From NCBI RefSeq assembly GCF_030651995.1, contig NZ_JAUSBN010000042.1:1-56290 (forward strand): DNA of 56,290 bases. The letters are read 5' to 3'. Below the pieces are notes generated by a model, which was given only the letters and a program-made list of their open reading frames with translations, did not search any database and had not been told where the DNA came from. Numbering within the stretch: position 1 is the first letter of the stretch; each line of letters starts with the position of its first letter. The position numbers were made by a program, and so were the translations under genes. Of the stretch, positions 24,418-32,197 are shown one piece after another. This stretch comes from Reyranella sp. (lineage in GTDB: Bacteria > Pseudomonadota > Alphaproteobacteria > Reyranellales > Reyranellaceae).

Positions 24418-25209
24418 GTGAAGCAGAACATTGTGGTTGCGACGCATCACAAGACCGGCACCGTCTGGATGTCCACAGTGTTCAAGGCGATTGCTCGCAG
24501 GCTGAACGCAAACTACGTCGACTTCTGGTCGCACTATGGACGGCTGGATCGCGTCCTGAAGACGCCCTTCATTCTCATGAATCACAACTCGATATTCTCG
24601 CAGCATGCGAAGGAGCTTCGCCGGGAAGATGTCCGAATCCTCCATCTCATTCGTGACCCGCGCGACGTGCTTATTTCGGCCATGCACTACCATAAGAATG
24701 CCGACGAGCCTTGGCTCCGTGAAAAGGTGTCAGGCAGCAAGGATGCCCCGTATCAGCAAAGGCTCAATTCGCTCGCGACACTCCACGAGCAATATCTGTT
24801 CGAGTTGGAGAACGCGACCGGCAGCACCATCGAAGCCATGCTCGATTGGCAGTATGACAGACCGAATTGCCTGGAGGTCCGTTACGAAGATCTGTGGGAC
24901 GACCGGTCTATGTCTCTCTGGCGGCACATTTCATCTTTCTTGGGATTCGAAGGTTCCGAACAGGACGTGAGCCAGGAGTGTTTCTGGGAGAACTGTCTGT
25001 TCGGCAAGGCTTCCAGAGCCAATCGGCGTCATGCTCGTTCCGGCGAGGTGGCGCAGTGGAAGCGCGAGTTCACTCCGGAATTGGCACGGGCTTTCCTTTC
25101 CCGCTTTCCCGACGCCTTGCAGATGCTTGGATACGAGCATGGCGATCACTGGATCGAAAGCCTCACCGCATCCTCGATGCCCCAGGCACAAGCTTGTACG
25201 GCGACCTAG
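24418..25209 (+). CDS. Sulfotransferase domain protein
   Basis: 263 residues with both PAPS-binding motifs: the 5'-phosphosulfate loop VVATHHKTGTVWMS (about 6-19) and the 3'-phosphate motif HLIRDPRDVLISAMHYH (about 77-93). CLEVRYEDLWDD and ISSFLGFEG complete the family pattern. It transfers sulfate from PAPS to a hydroxyl or amine; the acceptor is unknown, perhaps glycan or lipid. A GTG at 24418 with GGGAGGATG upstream is the start. Lower G+C and solitary spacing suggest an acquired segment. Confidence 0.88.
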   Translation: MKQNIVVATHHKTGTVWMSTVFKAIARRLNANYVDFWSHYGRLDRVLKTPFILMNHNSIFSQHAKELRREDVRILHLIRDPRDVLISAMHYHKNADEPWLREKVSGSKDAPYQQRLNSLATLHEQYLFELENATGSTIEAMLDWQYDRPNCLEVRYEDLWDDRSMSLWRHISSFLGFEGSEQDVSQECFWENCLFGKASRANRRHARSGEVAQWKREFTPELARAFLSRFPDALQMLGYEHGDHWIESLTASSMPQAQACTAT

Positions 25210-25403
25210 ATTCGAGCTCGAGTGGTCAGACGTAATTCCGTCGAAAGCCGAGTCCGGCGGCACAACGAAGAGCGAGAACTGCCGAGATGAGGCCCACAAG
25301 GCCGCGGCGTTATCTCCCCTGAACTGTTCCGCCCACCTGCTGGCAACCGCAACCAGGCACGGGCGTTCCTGTGGTGACGCACTCCCTACATCACAGGTTA
25401 ATC

Positions 25404-25862
25404 ATGAAAATTAAGGCAATTCTGCTCGCGTGCGGCTTGGGCGGCGGGCTCCTGGCTCCCGCCGCGATGGCCGGAGCGCCGCAAGGCGTCTGGCTGATCG
25501 ACGGGGAGGCCGCGGTTCAGATATTCGATTGTGAGGGGATGCTCTGTGGCCGGGTCCTCTTTTTGGAAGCGCCGGATGATCCTCAGGGTGCACTCAAGCG
25601 CGACAAGAGAAATCCCGATCAGGCGCTGCGCGAGCGCGAACTCTGCGGACTTGACGTCATCTGGGGCTTGCGGCCTACCGGGTCCGACAACTGGGACGGC
25701 GGCCGCTTCTACAACCCCGACAGCGGCCAAACCTACGACGTGAAGATGACACTCACGGCGCCTGATACACTCGAGGCACGCTTCTATCAGGGCGCTTCAT
25801 TTCTTGGCCAAACCAAGATGCTGAGTCGCATCGCACGTGGCACTTCGAAAGGTTGGTGCTGA
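25404..25862 (+). CDS. DUF2147-like secreted protein
   Basis: 152 residues with a clear signal peptide (MKIKAILLACGLGGGLLAPAAMA, cleavage near residue 23). The mature part has GVWLIDGEAAVQIFDCEGMLCGRVLFL, DVIWGLRP, and YNPDSGQTYDVKMTLTAPDTLEARFY. This is the lipocalin-like DUF2147 pattern, usually W-x-T-x2-G-x-A-x-V-x-I...G-x-I-x-W-L. The paired Cys in CEGMLCG is typical. The function of the family is unknown; location is periplasmic. ATG 25404 is chosen for the signal peptide. Confidence 0.82.
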   Translation: MKIKAILLACGLGGGLLAPAAMAGAPQGVWLIDGEAAVQIFDCEGMLCGRVLFLEAPDDPQGALKRDKRNPDQALRERELCGLDVIWGLRPTGSDNWDGGRFYNPDSGQTYDVKMTLTAPDTLEARFYQGASFLGQTKMLSRIARGTSKGWC

Positions 25863-26005
25863 GGTCGGCCGGAGGTGGTTTTCGTATGCCGCCATCGACC
25901 CTCGAACAATCCAGCCACTCCGGTAGAGGGGTGTGCGGGCCGCGGCCGCGCCGCTCGAGAGAGCCGCAAGGCATCATCCGAAACGAGCCTTGACCAGGAG
26001 CCAGC

Positions 26006-26185
26006 ATGATCGAACATCTCCCGCCCCCAACGCGTGGGTGCGAGCGAACGTCCATCAGCGTCGCGCTGCGTCGCGGTGTTTGGCAGGTACTGCTCAACCG
26101 GGTCTTCTACGGCGACTATCTCAACCAGCAGGATGCGTTGGCTGCCGCGCGGGGGCTGGCGACGGCGAGATCCGAAATGTCGTGA
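26006..26185 (+). CDS. Small hypothetical protein
   Basis: 59 codons with a good AGGAG 5 bp before the ATG. The middle reads VWQVLLNRVFYGDYLNQQDAL, then AAARGLATARSEMS. This W-x-V...YGxY...A-x2-A-A pattern looks like a short alpha/beta domain in which a strand pair precedes a helix. I do not recognise a named family. It is too small to be certain, but the ribosome-binding site and compact sense composition favour a real gene. Confidence 0.5.
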   Translation: MIEHLPPPTRGCERTSISVALRRGVWQVLLNRVFYGDYLNQQDALAAARGLATARSEMS

Positions 26186-26492
26186 AGTACGCGGCGGTCG
26201 TCCGTTATGGGATGCCTTTCGGTTACGCTACTGCTGGGCCGAGGCCCATTGTCTATCCTTGTCGGACGGGTCCCGGAGCGTTAAAGCTGCGACGTCGAGC
26301 GTGGTTTAGTTCGGATGAGGCGACCGAACAGCAAGAGCGGGCCGTTCGGCTACGTCCCGTTTCACGAATTTGCGCGCCCCCCGGAACCTTTTACCCGCTG
26401 TCCCCTTCGTACGGTGACCCTGCCTTCCGGCATCGTCTGTTTTTCCTGGGGTTGGCCTCTTGGACGCGAACCCCGAAAGCGGAGCATGCCTC
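26186..26492. other. Upstream region of the soluble histidine kinase, no gene seen
   Basis: About 307 bp with no credible reading frame. A GGAACC at about 26391 resembles the -35 of an EcfG-type promoter, but the matching CGTT is at the wrong distance. GGAG at 26481-26484 is the ribosome-binding site of the next gene. Confidence 0.5.
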
Positions 26493-27548
26493 ATGGTCGA
26501 GTTGCGTAGTCTGGATCCGGAATCAACGGCTCTCAGCCTGATGCTCGCGGTGATCGCGTCCTCCAATACCCCACTTCTACTGCTCGATGGCGACTTGCGT
26601 GTCATTGCCGCCAGTACTTCCTTTTGCCGAGCTTTCCAGCTCGAACCCGCAAGCGTTCCGAAAAGCCAGTTCTCTGGCTTGGGACGTGGCGAATGGAATG
26701 TGCCCCAGCTCATGTCTCTGCTCGAAGGAACCGCTTCGGGAGCAGCGGAGGTCCATGCGTATGATTTCGATCTCAAACGGGAGGGGCAGGCTCCCCGACT
26801 GCTGGTGATGAATGCTCACAAGCTCGATTACGTCGACAAGGAGCAGATCCGTCTGCTGCTGGCGGTGGCTGATGTAACCGAGGCTCGGGCCAGCGAAAAG
26901 CTCAAGGACAACCTTCTGCGCGAGAAGGCCATCCTCTTGCAGGAAGTCCAGCACCGCGTCGCGAACAGTCTGCAGATCATTGCCAGCATCCTCATGCAGA
27001 GCGCGCGGAAGGTGCAATCGGACGAAACCCGTGGACACCTCCACGACGCCCATAGCCGGCTGATGTCCATTGCCGCCGTCCAGAAGCATCTCGCGGCGTC
27101 ACGGTTGGGGGAAGTCGAGATTCGCACCTATCTCGTCCAGCTGTGCAAGAGCCTCGGCGCATCGATGATTTTCGACCCCAAGGCACTGTCGATCGAAGTC
27201 ATCGTCGACGAAAGCACCACGAATGCCGACGTTTCGGTCAGTTTGGGGTTGGTGGTCACTGAGCTGGTGATCAACGCGCTCAAACACGCGTTCCCGGGGC
27301 ATCGCGCCGGGGCGATCGTCGTTCGATACAGCTCTCAAGGGCCCAACTGGACGCTGTCGGTCGGCGACAACGGGGTCGGAATGCCCGCCGAACCGTACAG
27401 CGGCAAGCCCGGCCTCGGCACTAATATCGTTGAGGCCCTGGCAAAGCGTCTGGAAGCCGAAGTCGAGATTTCGGACGCACACCCGGGCACTCTCGTCTCG
27501 ATCGTCCACGTGGAGCCTGCGCCCGATGGGGCGGGGCAGAGCACCTGA
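26493..27548 (+). CDS. Soluble PAS-HisKA_2 histidine kinase
   Basis: 351 residues without membrane segments, so a cytoplasmic sensor. Residues about 14-130 form a PAS-like domain (SNTPLLLLDGDLRVIAASTSFCRAF). Then LLQEVQHRVANSLQIIASIL is the HisKA_2/HWE phosphoacceptor region with His154. The ATPase part has VVTELVINALKHAFP (N-box), VGDNGVGMP and GKPGLGTNIVEALAKRL. Kinases of this class often feed single-domain regulators, matching the next gene. ATG 26493 has GGAG 8 bp upstream; the in-frame TTG at 26460 is less likely. Confidence 0.9.
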   Translation: MVELRSLDPESTALSLMLAVIASSNTPLLLLDGDLRVIAASTSFCRAFQLEPASVPKSQFSGLGRGEWNVPQLMSLLEGTASGAAEVHAYDFDLKREGQAPRLLVMNAHKLDYVDKEQIRLLLAVADVTEARASEKLKDNLLREKAILLQEVQHRVANSLQIIASILMQSARKVQSDETRGHLHDAHSRLMSIAAVQKHLAASRLGEVEIRTYLVQLCKSLGASMIFDPKALSIEVIVDESTTNADVSVSLGLVVTELVINALKHAFPGHRAGAIVVRYSSQGPNWTLSVGDNGVGMPAEPYSGKPGLGTNIVEALAKRLEAEVEISDAHPGTLVSIVHVEPAPDGAGQST

Positions 27549-27958
27549 TGGCTCACAGCGCATCCCCGCCCGCTGGCGGCACCGTCGTATTGGTCGTCGA
27601 AGACAACCATCTCATCCTGATGAGTGCCCTCGATCTCGTTGCGACGGCTGGTTACGAAGGCGTCGGTGCCGCGAACGCCGATGAGGCCATTGCCATCCTG
27701 GAAAAGCGGGCGGATGTGAAACTGGTTTTCACTGACATTGAAATGCCCGGCACAATCGACGGGGTGAAGCTCGCCCATTACATCCGGAACCGCTGGCCGC
27801 CCATTCATCTGATCGTGGCCTCCGGGAGGGATATCCTCGATGAGAGTCAGCTTCCGACCGGGTCGAAGTTTTTCTCCAAACCCTACGACAACACCACGAT
27901 CGTCGAGGAGATGGGGCGAATGCTTGCTGCAATCGACGCTGGCAAGCCCGTCCCCTAG
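27548..27958 (+). CDS. Single-domain response regulator
   Basis: 136 residues: a lone receiver. Acidic pocket VVEDNH (Glu18, Asp19), phosphoacceptor Asp63 in LVFTDIEMPGTIDG, Ser in VASGRD and Lys in FFSKPYD. There is no output domain, so it probably acts by protein contact or phosphorelay. The start shares one base with the kinase stop (TGATG), showing coupling. The pair resembles stress or light sensing HWE-type modules of alphaproteobacteria. Confidence 0.92.
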   Translation: MAHSASPPAGGTVVLVVEDNHLILMSALDLVATAGYEGVGAANADEAIAILEKRADVKLVFTDIEMPGTIDGVKLAHYIRNRWPPIHLIVASGRDILDESQLPTGSKFFSKPYDNTTIVEEMGRMLAAIDAGKPVP

Positions 27959-28335
27959 GAATTGCGAGCCGATCACCGGGCGGCAGGCCTTGCAGGCGTC
28001 GCGGGCGAGCTGCTGACGCCAAATAGCTGGGGAAAGTCTCAAAGGGACGAGCCAGGCTAGCAGATAAGTTGACCGGCAGTTTGTTCTGTAAGGCGGGTCT
28101 GTAAAGCGCCAGTCATGACCAAGAAGCCGACCGCCTTTGTCGCTATCACGGCTAGCCGCGCTTCCGCGTCGCCTCCGACATGTCCTGGACCCAAAGTCCC
28201 AAACTTAACCTCTGTGATCATGCAGTAGGTGACGAGTGTTTCATAAAGGCAGTGGTGCTGCGCTATCAGCACGGCTCAAAGCCGCCTTGTCGACGCCCAT
28301 CAACGCTTCCTCGATGACTCGCTTCGCTCCCCATC
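27959..28335. other. Intergenic stretch without a supported gene
   Basis: Short frames are present on both strands but none has a ribosome-binding site plus sensible composition. The segment from about 28235 reads as scrambled protein-like sequence leading into the remnant at 28336, so it may include the decayed 5' part of that gene. Confidence 0.4.
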
Positions 28336-28492
28336 ATGGCGGCAATGGCGCCGCTGACGGCCGGGCTGGCGCTCGACGCCCACATCATCGCGCACATGAT
28401 CACCGACGACGTCGCTCGCAGGCGCGGTCGCAGCCGCCGTGTGCGTCGTGCTCGCGCTCCTCTGGTTCCAGCTACCGTGGCTCGGCCGCTAG
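28336..28492 (+). pseudogene. Frameshifted small membrane-protein remnant
   Basis: From ATG 28336 one frame gives MAAMAPLTAGLALDAHIIAH, then MITDD. A shift into the next frame continues LAGAVAAAVCVVLALLWFQL, then PWLGR and a stop at 28490-28492. Joined, this makes two hydrophobic helices ending in the aromatic/Arg finish usual for short membrane proteins (DUF6328-like in style). The frame change and lack of upstream coding integrity suggest decay. The family guess is weak. Confidence 0.4.
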
Positions 28493-28541
28493 CGTTGAAT
28501 TTTCAAGGGCACACCGTGAAATCTCGCACCGCGGGCGAATC

Positions 28542-28569
28542 TTGACGGCCGGATAACGCACCTTTAATT
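28542..28569 (+). promoter_or_regulatory. Candidate promoter of the pentapeptide gene set
   Basis: TTGACG (28542-28547), 16-bp spacer, TTAATT (28564-28569). It lies about 100 bp before the first pentapeptide-repeat gene, and the spacing is acceptable for sigma-70. Confidence 0.45.
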
Positions 28570-28669
28570 CTTCGGGCGGCTCTGGCGCGGGGTGCGTGCG
28601 AGTCGCTAACCTTCTTGAGTTTCGCTGCTCGACACGCATGCAAGGCGACATGCTTTCCAGGGGTGGTCA

Positions 28670-30247
28670 ATGCCTTGGTGTGTCCGGTCTTTTGGCCCCC
28701 GTGTTCGCGCCGGGCTTCTTTGCCTGGTGCTGCTCGGCGCAGGGACCGTCGGCGTCGCGCAGGAAGGCGGCAATTATGCCAACCAGAATCTGAGCGGCCG
28801 CGATTATTCTGGCCGCGTGCTGAACGGTGCGGATTTCAGCGGCGCGAAGCTTCGCGGCGCCAATCTTCGCGGCGCAAGCCTCAAGCGCGCCACTCTTGTG
28901 GGCGCGGACCTGTCCGGCGCCAACCTGGCGGGTGCCGACCTCAGCGAAGCCGACCTCCGCGGCGCGCTCGGCGCGCTTGCCGTCGACAACGTGAACCTGA
29001 CCGGCGCCAATCTCGCCGGGGTGGAGCTTAGAGGATCGCTCTCGGCCACGAAGCTCCAGAACGCCAATCTCGCTGGCGCCAATCTTGCCAACGCGCTCGC
29101 CACCGGCCGTGTCGATCTGTCGGCCGCGACCTACGACGACAGCACGAAGTGGCCGAAAGGCCTCGATCCACGGGCCGCCGGGGCCAAGCTGGCGGCCCCG
29201 CCGGCGCCGACAGCCGTTGCCGGCGCCCCGACAAACGACCGAGTCGAATTGTCGGAGCGCCCCGGAGTGGCGGCGACTCGGCCTCCTGAATCGACACTAT
29301 CGGCAGGCCCGCCGACGACGCCCGGGGCGACAGGAAAGAACCTGCGCGGGCAGTCGTTCGCCCATCAACAGCTCGTCAATGCTGCGTGGGACAACGCTGA
29401 TCTGGAGGGCGCCGACCTGACCTTCACCAACCTGCGAGGATCGACGCTCCGGGAGGCAAATCTCCGCGGCGCTACACTTAGGAACACGAATTTCGGCGGG
29501 GCCGACCTCTCCGGCGCGGACCTGCGCGGAGCCGATCTGTTCGGCGCCAAGTTCGTCGATGCGAAGTTGAGAGGCGCCAAGCTCGAGGAACAGGATCTGT
29601 TCCTGGCCGGAGCAACCGTGTTCTACGAGAAGATCAAGGATCTGCCATTCGGCCTGCGCGAGTACGCCACCGGCCTCGCCGCGCCCGACCGCCACAACGG
29701 CCGCCTGACCTTCCAGCGCGCCGACCTGCGCCATGCGCGCATCGTCGGGAATGTCGACGGCGTCGATTTCCGCGGCGCCGACCTGCGCGGCGCCGACCTC
29801 CGGCTGGTCGACAATCCCGAGGGGGCGATTTTCCAGGGCGCGGTTTACGACAGTCGCACCCGCTGGAAGATCAATCCCGACCAGATGCGCGCCCGCCGCG
29901 GCGAGGACATCCCGATCACCGTGAAGTGGTTCGTGGGCGACTGGATCATCGACACCCGTCGCGAGGGCGAACCCGTCGCCGCGAATCTCGGGCTCCTCAA
30001 GCTCGCCCGCGACGGGGGCTTCACCTGGAACCCGGGCGAGGGCCAGGGCGAGCGGATCGAGGGACGCTGGACGGCGCAGGCGGCGATCGAGCAAGCGGGC
30101 GCGCCGAAGCTCACGCTCGAGCGGGGCGAGCTTGGCACCGACTGGGTCGCGGCCACCGGCGGAGCCGACGAGTTGGTGCTGCAGAGCCAGGACGGCACGC
30201 GCAAGCGTTTTGCTTTCAGGGACGATCCGGCAGCGGGCTCGCGCTAA
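28670..30247 (+). CDS. Exported pentapeptide-repeat protein with C-terminal beta domain
   Basis: 525 residues with a signal peptide (about 1-30, ending GTVGVAQ). Two pentapeptide-repeat blocks, about 36-145 and 224-310, follow the A(D/N)LxX pattern, e.g. GADLSGANLAGADLSEADLR; a third short one is near 350-385. Repeat blocks end in the same closing motif, YDDSTKWPKGLDP and YDSRTRWKINPDQ. The last 110 residues (KWFVGDWIIDTRREG...GRWTA...) look like a lipocalin-like beta domain. Pentapeptide repeats form right-handed quadrilateral beta helices. The function is unknown; location is probably periplasmic. AGGGG precedes the ATG. Confidence 0.85.
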   Translation: MPWCVRSFGPRVRAGLLCLVLLGAGTVGVAQEGGNYANQNLSGRDYSGRVLNGADFSGAKLRGANLRGASLKRATLVGADLSGANLAGADLSEADLRGALGALAVDNVNLTGANLAGVELRGSLSATKLQNANLAGANLANALATGRVDLSAATYDDSTKWPKGLDPRAAGAKLAAPPAPTAVAGAPTNDRVELSERPGVAATRPPESTLSAGPPTTPGATGKNLRGQSFAHQQLVNAAWDNADLEGADLTFTNLRGSTLREANLRGATLRNTNFGGADLSGADLRGADLFGAKFVDAKLRGAKLEEQDLFLAGATVFYEKIKDLPFGLREYATGLAAPDRHNGRLTFQRADLRHARIVGNVDGVDFRGADLRGADLRLVDNPEGAIFQGAVYDSRTRWKINPDQMRARRGEDIPITVKWFVGDWIIDTRREGEPVAANLGLLKLARDGGFTWNPGEGQGERIEGRWTAQAAIEQAGAPKLTLERGELGTDWVAATGGADELVLQSQDGTRKRFAFRDDPAAGSR

Positions 30248-30289
30248 CGCGCGCGCCACCGACAAACTCGAACGAGGAGAAAGTAGTCG

Positions 30290-30787
30290 ATGAAGCTGGC
30301 AAGACGACCCGCCGTTGCGGTGGCCCTCGGCACCCTCGCGCTGCTCGTCTCGCTAACGGCCTTCGCGCAGGACCGGAGCTTCAAGGACCAGGATCTCGCC
30401 CGCAAGGATTTCCGCGGGCAGCGGCTCGACGGCGCTGATTCCTCCGGCGCCACGCTCGGCAACGTCGATTTCACCAGGGCGAGTCTGCGCGGCGCCAATT
30501 TCCAGGACGCCGACATCCGCGGCACGATCTTCACCGGGACCGATCTCATCGGCGCGGACCTGCACAACAGCGTCGGGCCCTTCACCGCCGTCAACGAGAC
30601 CAACTTCAGCAACGCCAACTTCGAAGGTCTCGACATCAACAACACCTATCTCTACGCGTCGAATGTCCGCGGCGCCACGGCTCTCCATTCGGACGAGGGC
30701 ATGTTCGTCGGCGCGATCTACGACGACGGCGCGAACTGGCCGGACCGGGCCGACACGGCCAAGGCACGCGCCAAGCGCGCCCTGTAG
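30290..30787 (+). CDS. Exported pentapeptide-repeat protein, paralogue 1
   Basis: 165 residues: signal peptide ending LTAFAQ (about 26), then DRSFKDQDLARKDFRGQRLD and pentapeptide repeats up to about 125. It closes with MFVGAIYDDGANWPDRADTA and a basic tail, KARAKRAL. It is a close paralogue of the next gene, sharing the SFKDQDLARK opening and the MFVGAIYDD closing. Relative to that gene it lacks about 29 residues before the closing motif. CGAGGAG 13 bp upstream is the likely ribosome-binding site. Cotranscription with the preceding gene is likely (42-bp gap). Confidence 0.85.
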   Translation: MKLARRPAVAVALGTLALLVSLTAFAQDRSFKDQDLARKDFRGQRLDGADSSGATLGNVDFTRASLRGANFQDADIRGTIFTGTDLIGADLHNSVGPFTAVNETNFSNANFEGLDINNTYLYASNVRGATALHSDEGMFVGAIYDDGANWPDRADTAKARAKRAL

Positions 30788-30825
30788 CGCATCACAACCG
30801 ATCTCAGGAATAGGAGAGCAAGTCG

Positions 30826-31410
30826 ATGAAACTGCCAAGACGACAAGGGTTCTCGATGGCGCTGGGCGCGCTCATGCTGCTGGCATCCTCGAGAGTCTCC
30901 GCGCAAGGAAGGAGCTTCAAGGACCAGGACCTGGCCCGCAAGAACTTCCGCGAGCAGCAGCTCGACGGTGCCGATTTCTCCGGCGCGACGCTCGGCAATG
31001 CGGACTTCAGCCGCGCCAGCCTGCGCGGCGCCAACTTCCAAGACGCCGATTTACGCAGCACGATGTTCAGCGGCGCCGATCTCACGGGTGCGGACCTGCG
31101 CAACAGCATCGGTCCGTTCATCGCCCCCGGCGAGACCAACTTCAGCAATGCCAACCTTGAGGGCCTCGATCTCAAGGACGCGCGCTTGTTTGCCCCCAAT
31201 TTCCGCGGCGCCAATCTGCGCAACACCACCGGTTGGGGCTCGGTCACAAGAGGCAGCTTCCGCGGCGCCGACCTGCGTGGCGCGAATCTCCGTGGCGCCG
31301 AGGCGCTCCATCCGGACGAGAGCATGTTCGTGGGCGCGATCTACGATGACAACACGAGCTGGCCCGACTGGGCGGAGAAGGCAAAGGCGCGCGCCAAGCG
31401 CGCCCAATGA
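30826..31410 (+). CDS. Exported pentapeptide-repeat protein, paralogue 2
   Basis: 194 residues with a signal peptide ending SSRVSAQ. It opens GRSFKDQDLARKNFREQQLD, runs through about 18 pentapeptides (e.g. GADLTGADLRNS, RGADLRGANLRGAEAL) and closes MFVGAIYDDNTSWPDWAEKA. An extra block, NTTGWGSVTRGSFRGADLRG, distinguishes it from paralogue 1. The gap to the previous gene is 38 bp and the leader AATAGGAGAGCAAGTCG resembles the one before paralogue 1, so the whole unit including leader was probably duplicated. Confidence 0.85.
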   Translation: MKLPRRQGFSMALGALMLLASSRVSAQGRSFKDQDLARKNFREQQLDGADFSGATLGNADFSRASLRGANFQDADLRSTMFSGADLTGADLRNSIGPFIAPGETNFSNANLEGLDLKDARLFAPNFRGANLRNTTGWGSVTRGSFRGADLRGANLRGAEALHPDESMFVGAIYDDNTSWPDWAEKAKARAKRAQ

Positions 31411-31447
31411 GGGCGCGAGCGAGAGTAAAGGTCGAGGCAAAAAACCG

Positions 31448-32158
31448 ATGAGGAAGAGCATGAAACGGCGCGGCATCCAACGTCTGGCAGCGTGGCCCCT
31501 CGCCGGAGTGGCGATCGGCTCGGCTCTGGTCGCGCTGGCCGGGGGCATTGCCCAATCGCAGCCGGCGCCGCAGCCGCCCGCCGGGCCGGCGGTGGCGCCC
31601 CGGCCCGCCGATCCCGCGGGGGCTGCCGCAGCTGAGCGCAAGGCGCGCCTCGAGCAGCTTGCCCAGAGCAAGCAACGTAACGAAATCACGCCGATCGAGG
31701 ACGAGGAGCTGGCCGATCTGCGGCGCCTCGACGAGCTGCAGCGCAAGGCCGACGCCACGCTGCAGGAGAAGGCGGAACTCGGCCGGCTGGTCCAGGCCGA
31801 CGAGGTGCGCGCCGTCGAGCGCATGGCCGAGCGTCTGCGGCGCGAGCGGCGTATGGTCGAGTGCCAGGTGTTCGAGCGGGGCATCGAGCTGCTGCAGGAC
31901 GAGCGCTCGCTCGAGCAGCGCAGGCTGGCGCGTGTGCACGCCGATAGGTCCCTCGTCCTCGACCGTCTCGACCGGGTTCAGGAAGACGTGCTGGCCGAGC
32001 ACCGCCGGCTCGACGATCTCCAGGAAGCGATCAAGCTTGAGCAGCGTCGGCTGGTGCGCCTGCAGGACGAGCGGCGGAGCGAAATGAAGCGTCTGGAGCA
32101 GGTCGTCGAGCAAAGAAAGGCGGCCGAGCGCGCCCCGCCCGCGAACGAGCCGCGCTGA
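31448..32158 (+). CDS. Exported coiled-coil protein
   Basis: 236 residues. An N-terminal hydrophobic stretch (LAAWPLAGVAIGSALVALAGG) acts as signal or anchor, followed by a Pro/Ala linker (PAPQPPAGPAVAPRPADPAG). From about residue 60 to the end it is a continuous Glu/Arg/Leu-rich coiled coil (ELADLRRLDELQRKADATLQ, RLDDLQEAIKLEQRRLVRLQ). A single Cys is in MVECQVFERG. No enzymatic motif. It follows paralogue 2 by 37 bp and faces another coiled-coil gene, with 39 bp between the stops. Confidence 0.75.
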   Translation: MRKSMKRRGIQRLAAWPLAGVAIGSALVALAGGIAQSQPAPQPPAGPAVAPRPADPAGAAAAERKARLEQLAQSKQRNEITPIEDEELADLRRLDELQRKADATLQEKAELGRLVQADEVRAVERMAERLRRERRMVECQVFERGIELLQDERSLEQRRLARVHADRSLVLDRLDRVQEDVLAEHRRLDDLQEAIKLEQRRLVRLQDERRSEMKRLEQVVEQRKAAERAPPANEPR

Positions 32159-32197
32159 CCCCACGATCCGCCGTCGGCGCGCCGCGCGCCGACGAGT

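Noticed and set aside
26391..26415. GGAAC as an EcfG-type promoter before the soluble kinase
   Set aside because: The nearest CGT is 20 bp away instead of 16-17 and lacks the final T.
25933..26541. A 202-codon frame on the plus strand
   Set aside because: It crosses intergenic DNA and the kinase start, with Arg/Ala-rich shadow composition and no ribosome-binding site; the small gene at 26006 in another frame is better supported.
28057..28272. A 71-codon minus-strand frame in the 711-bp gap
   Set aside because: No ribosome-binding site and no recognisable motif; composition does not support a gene.
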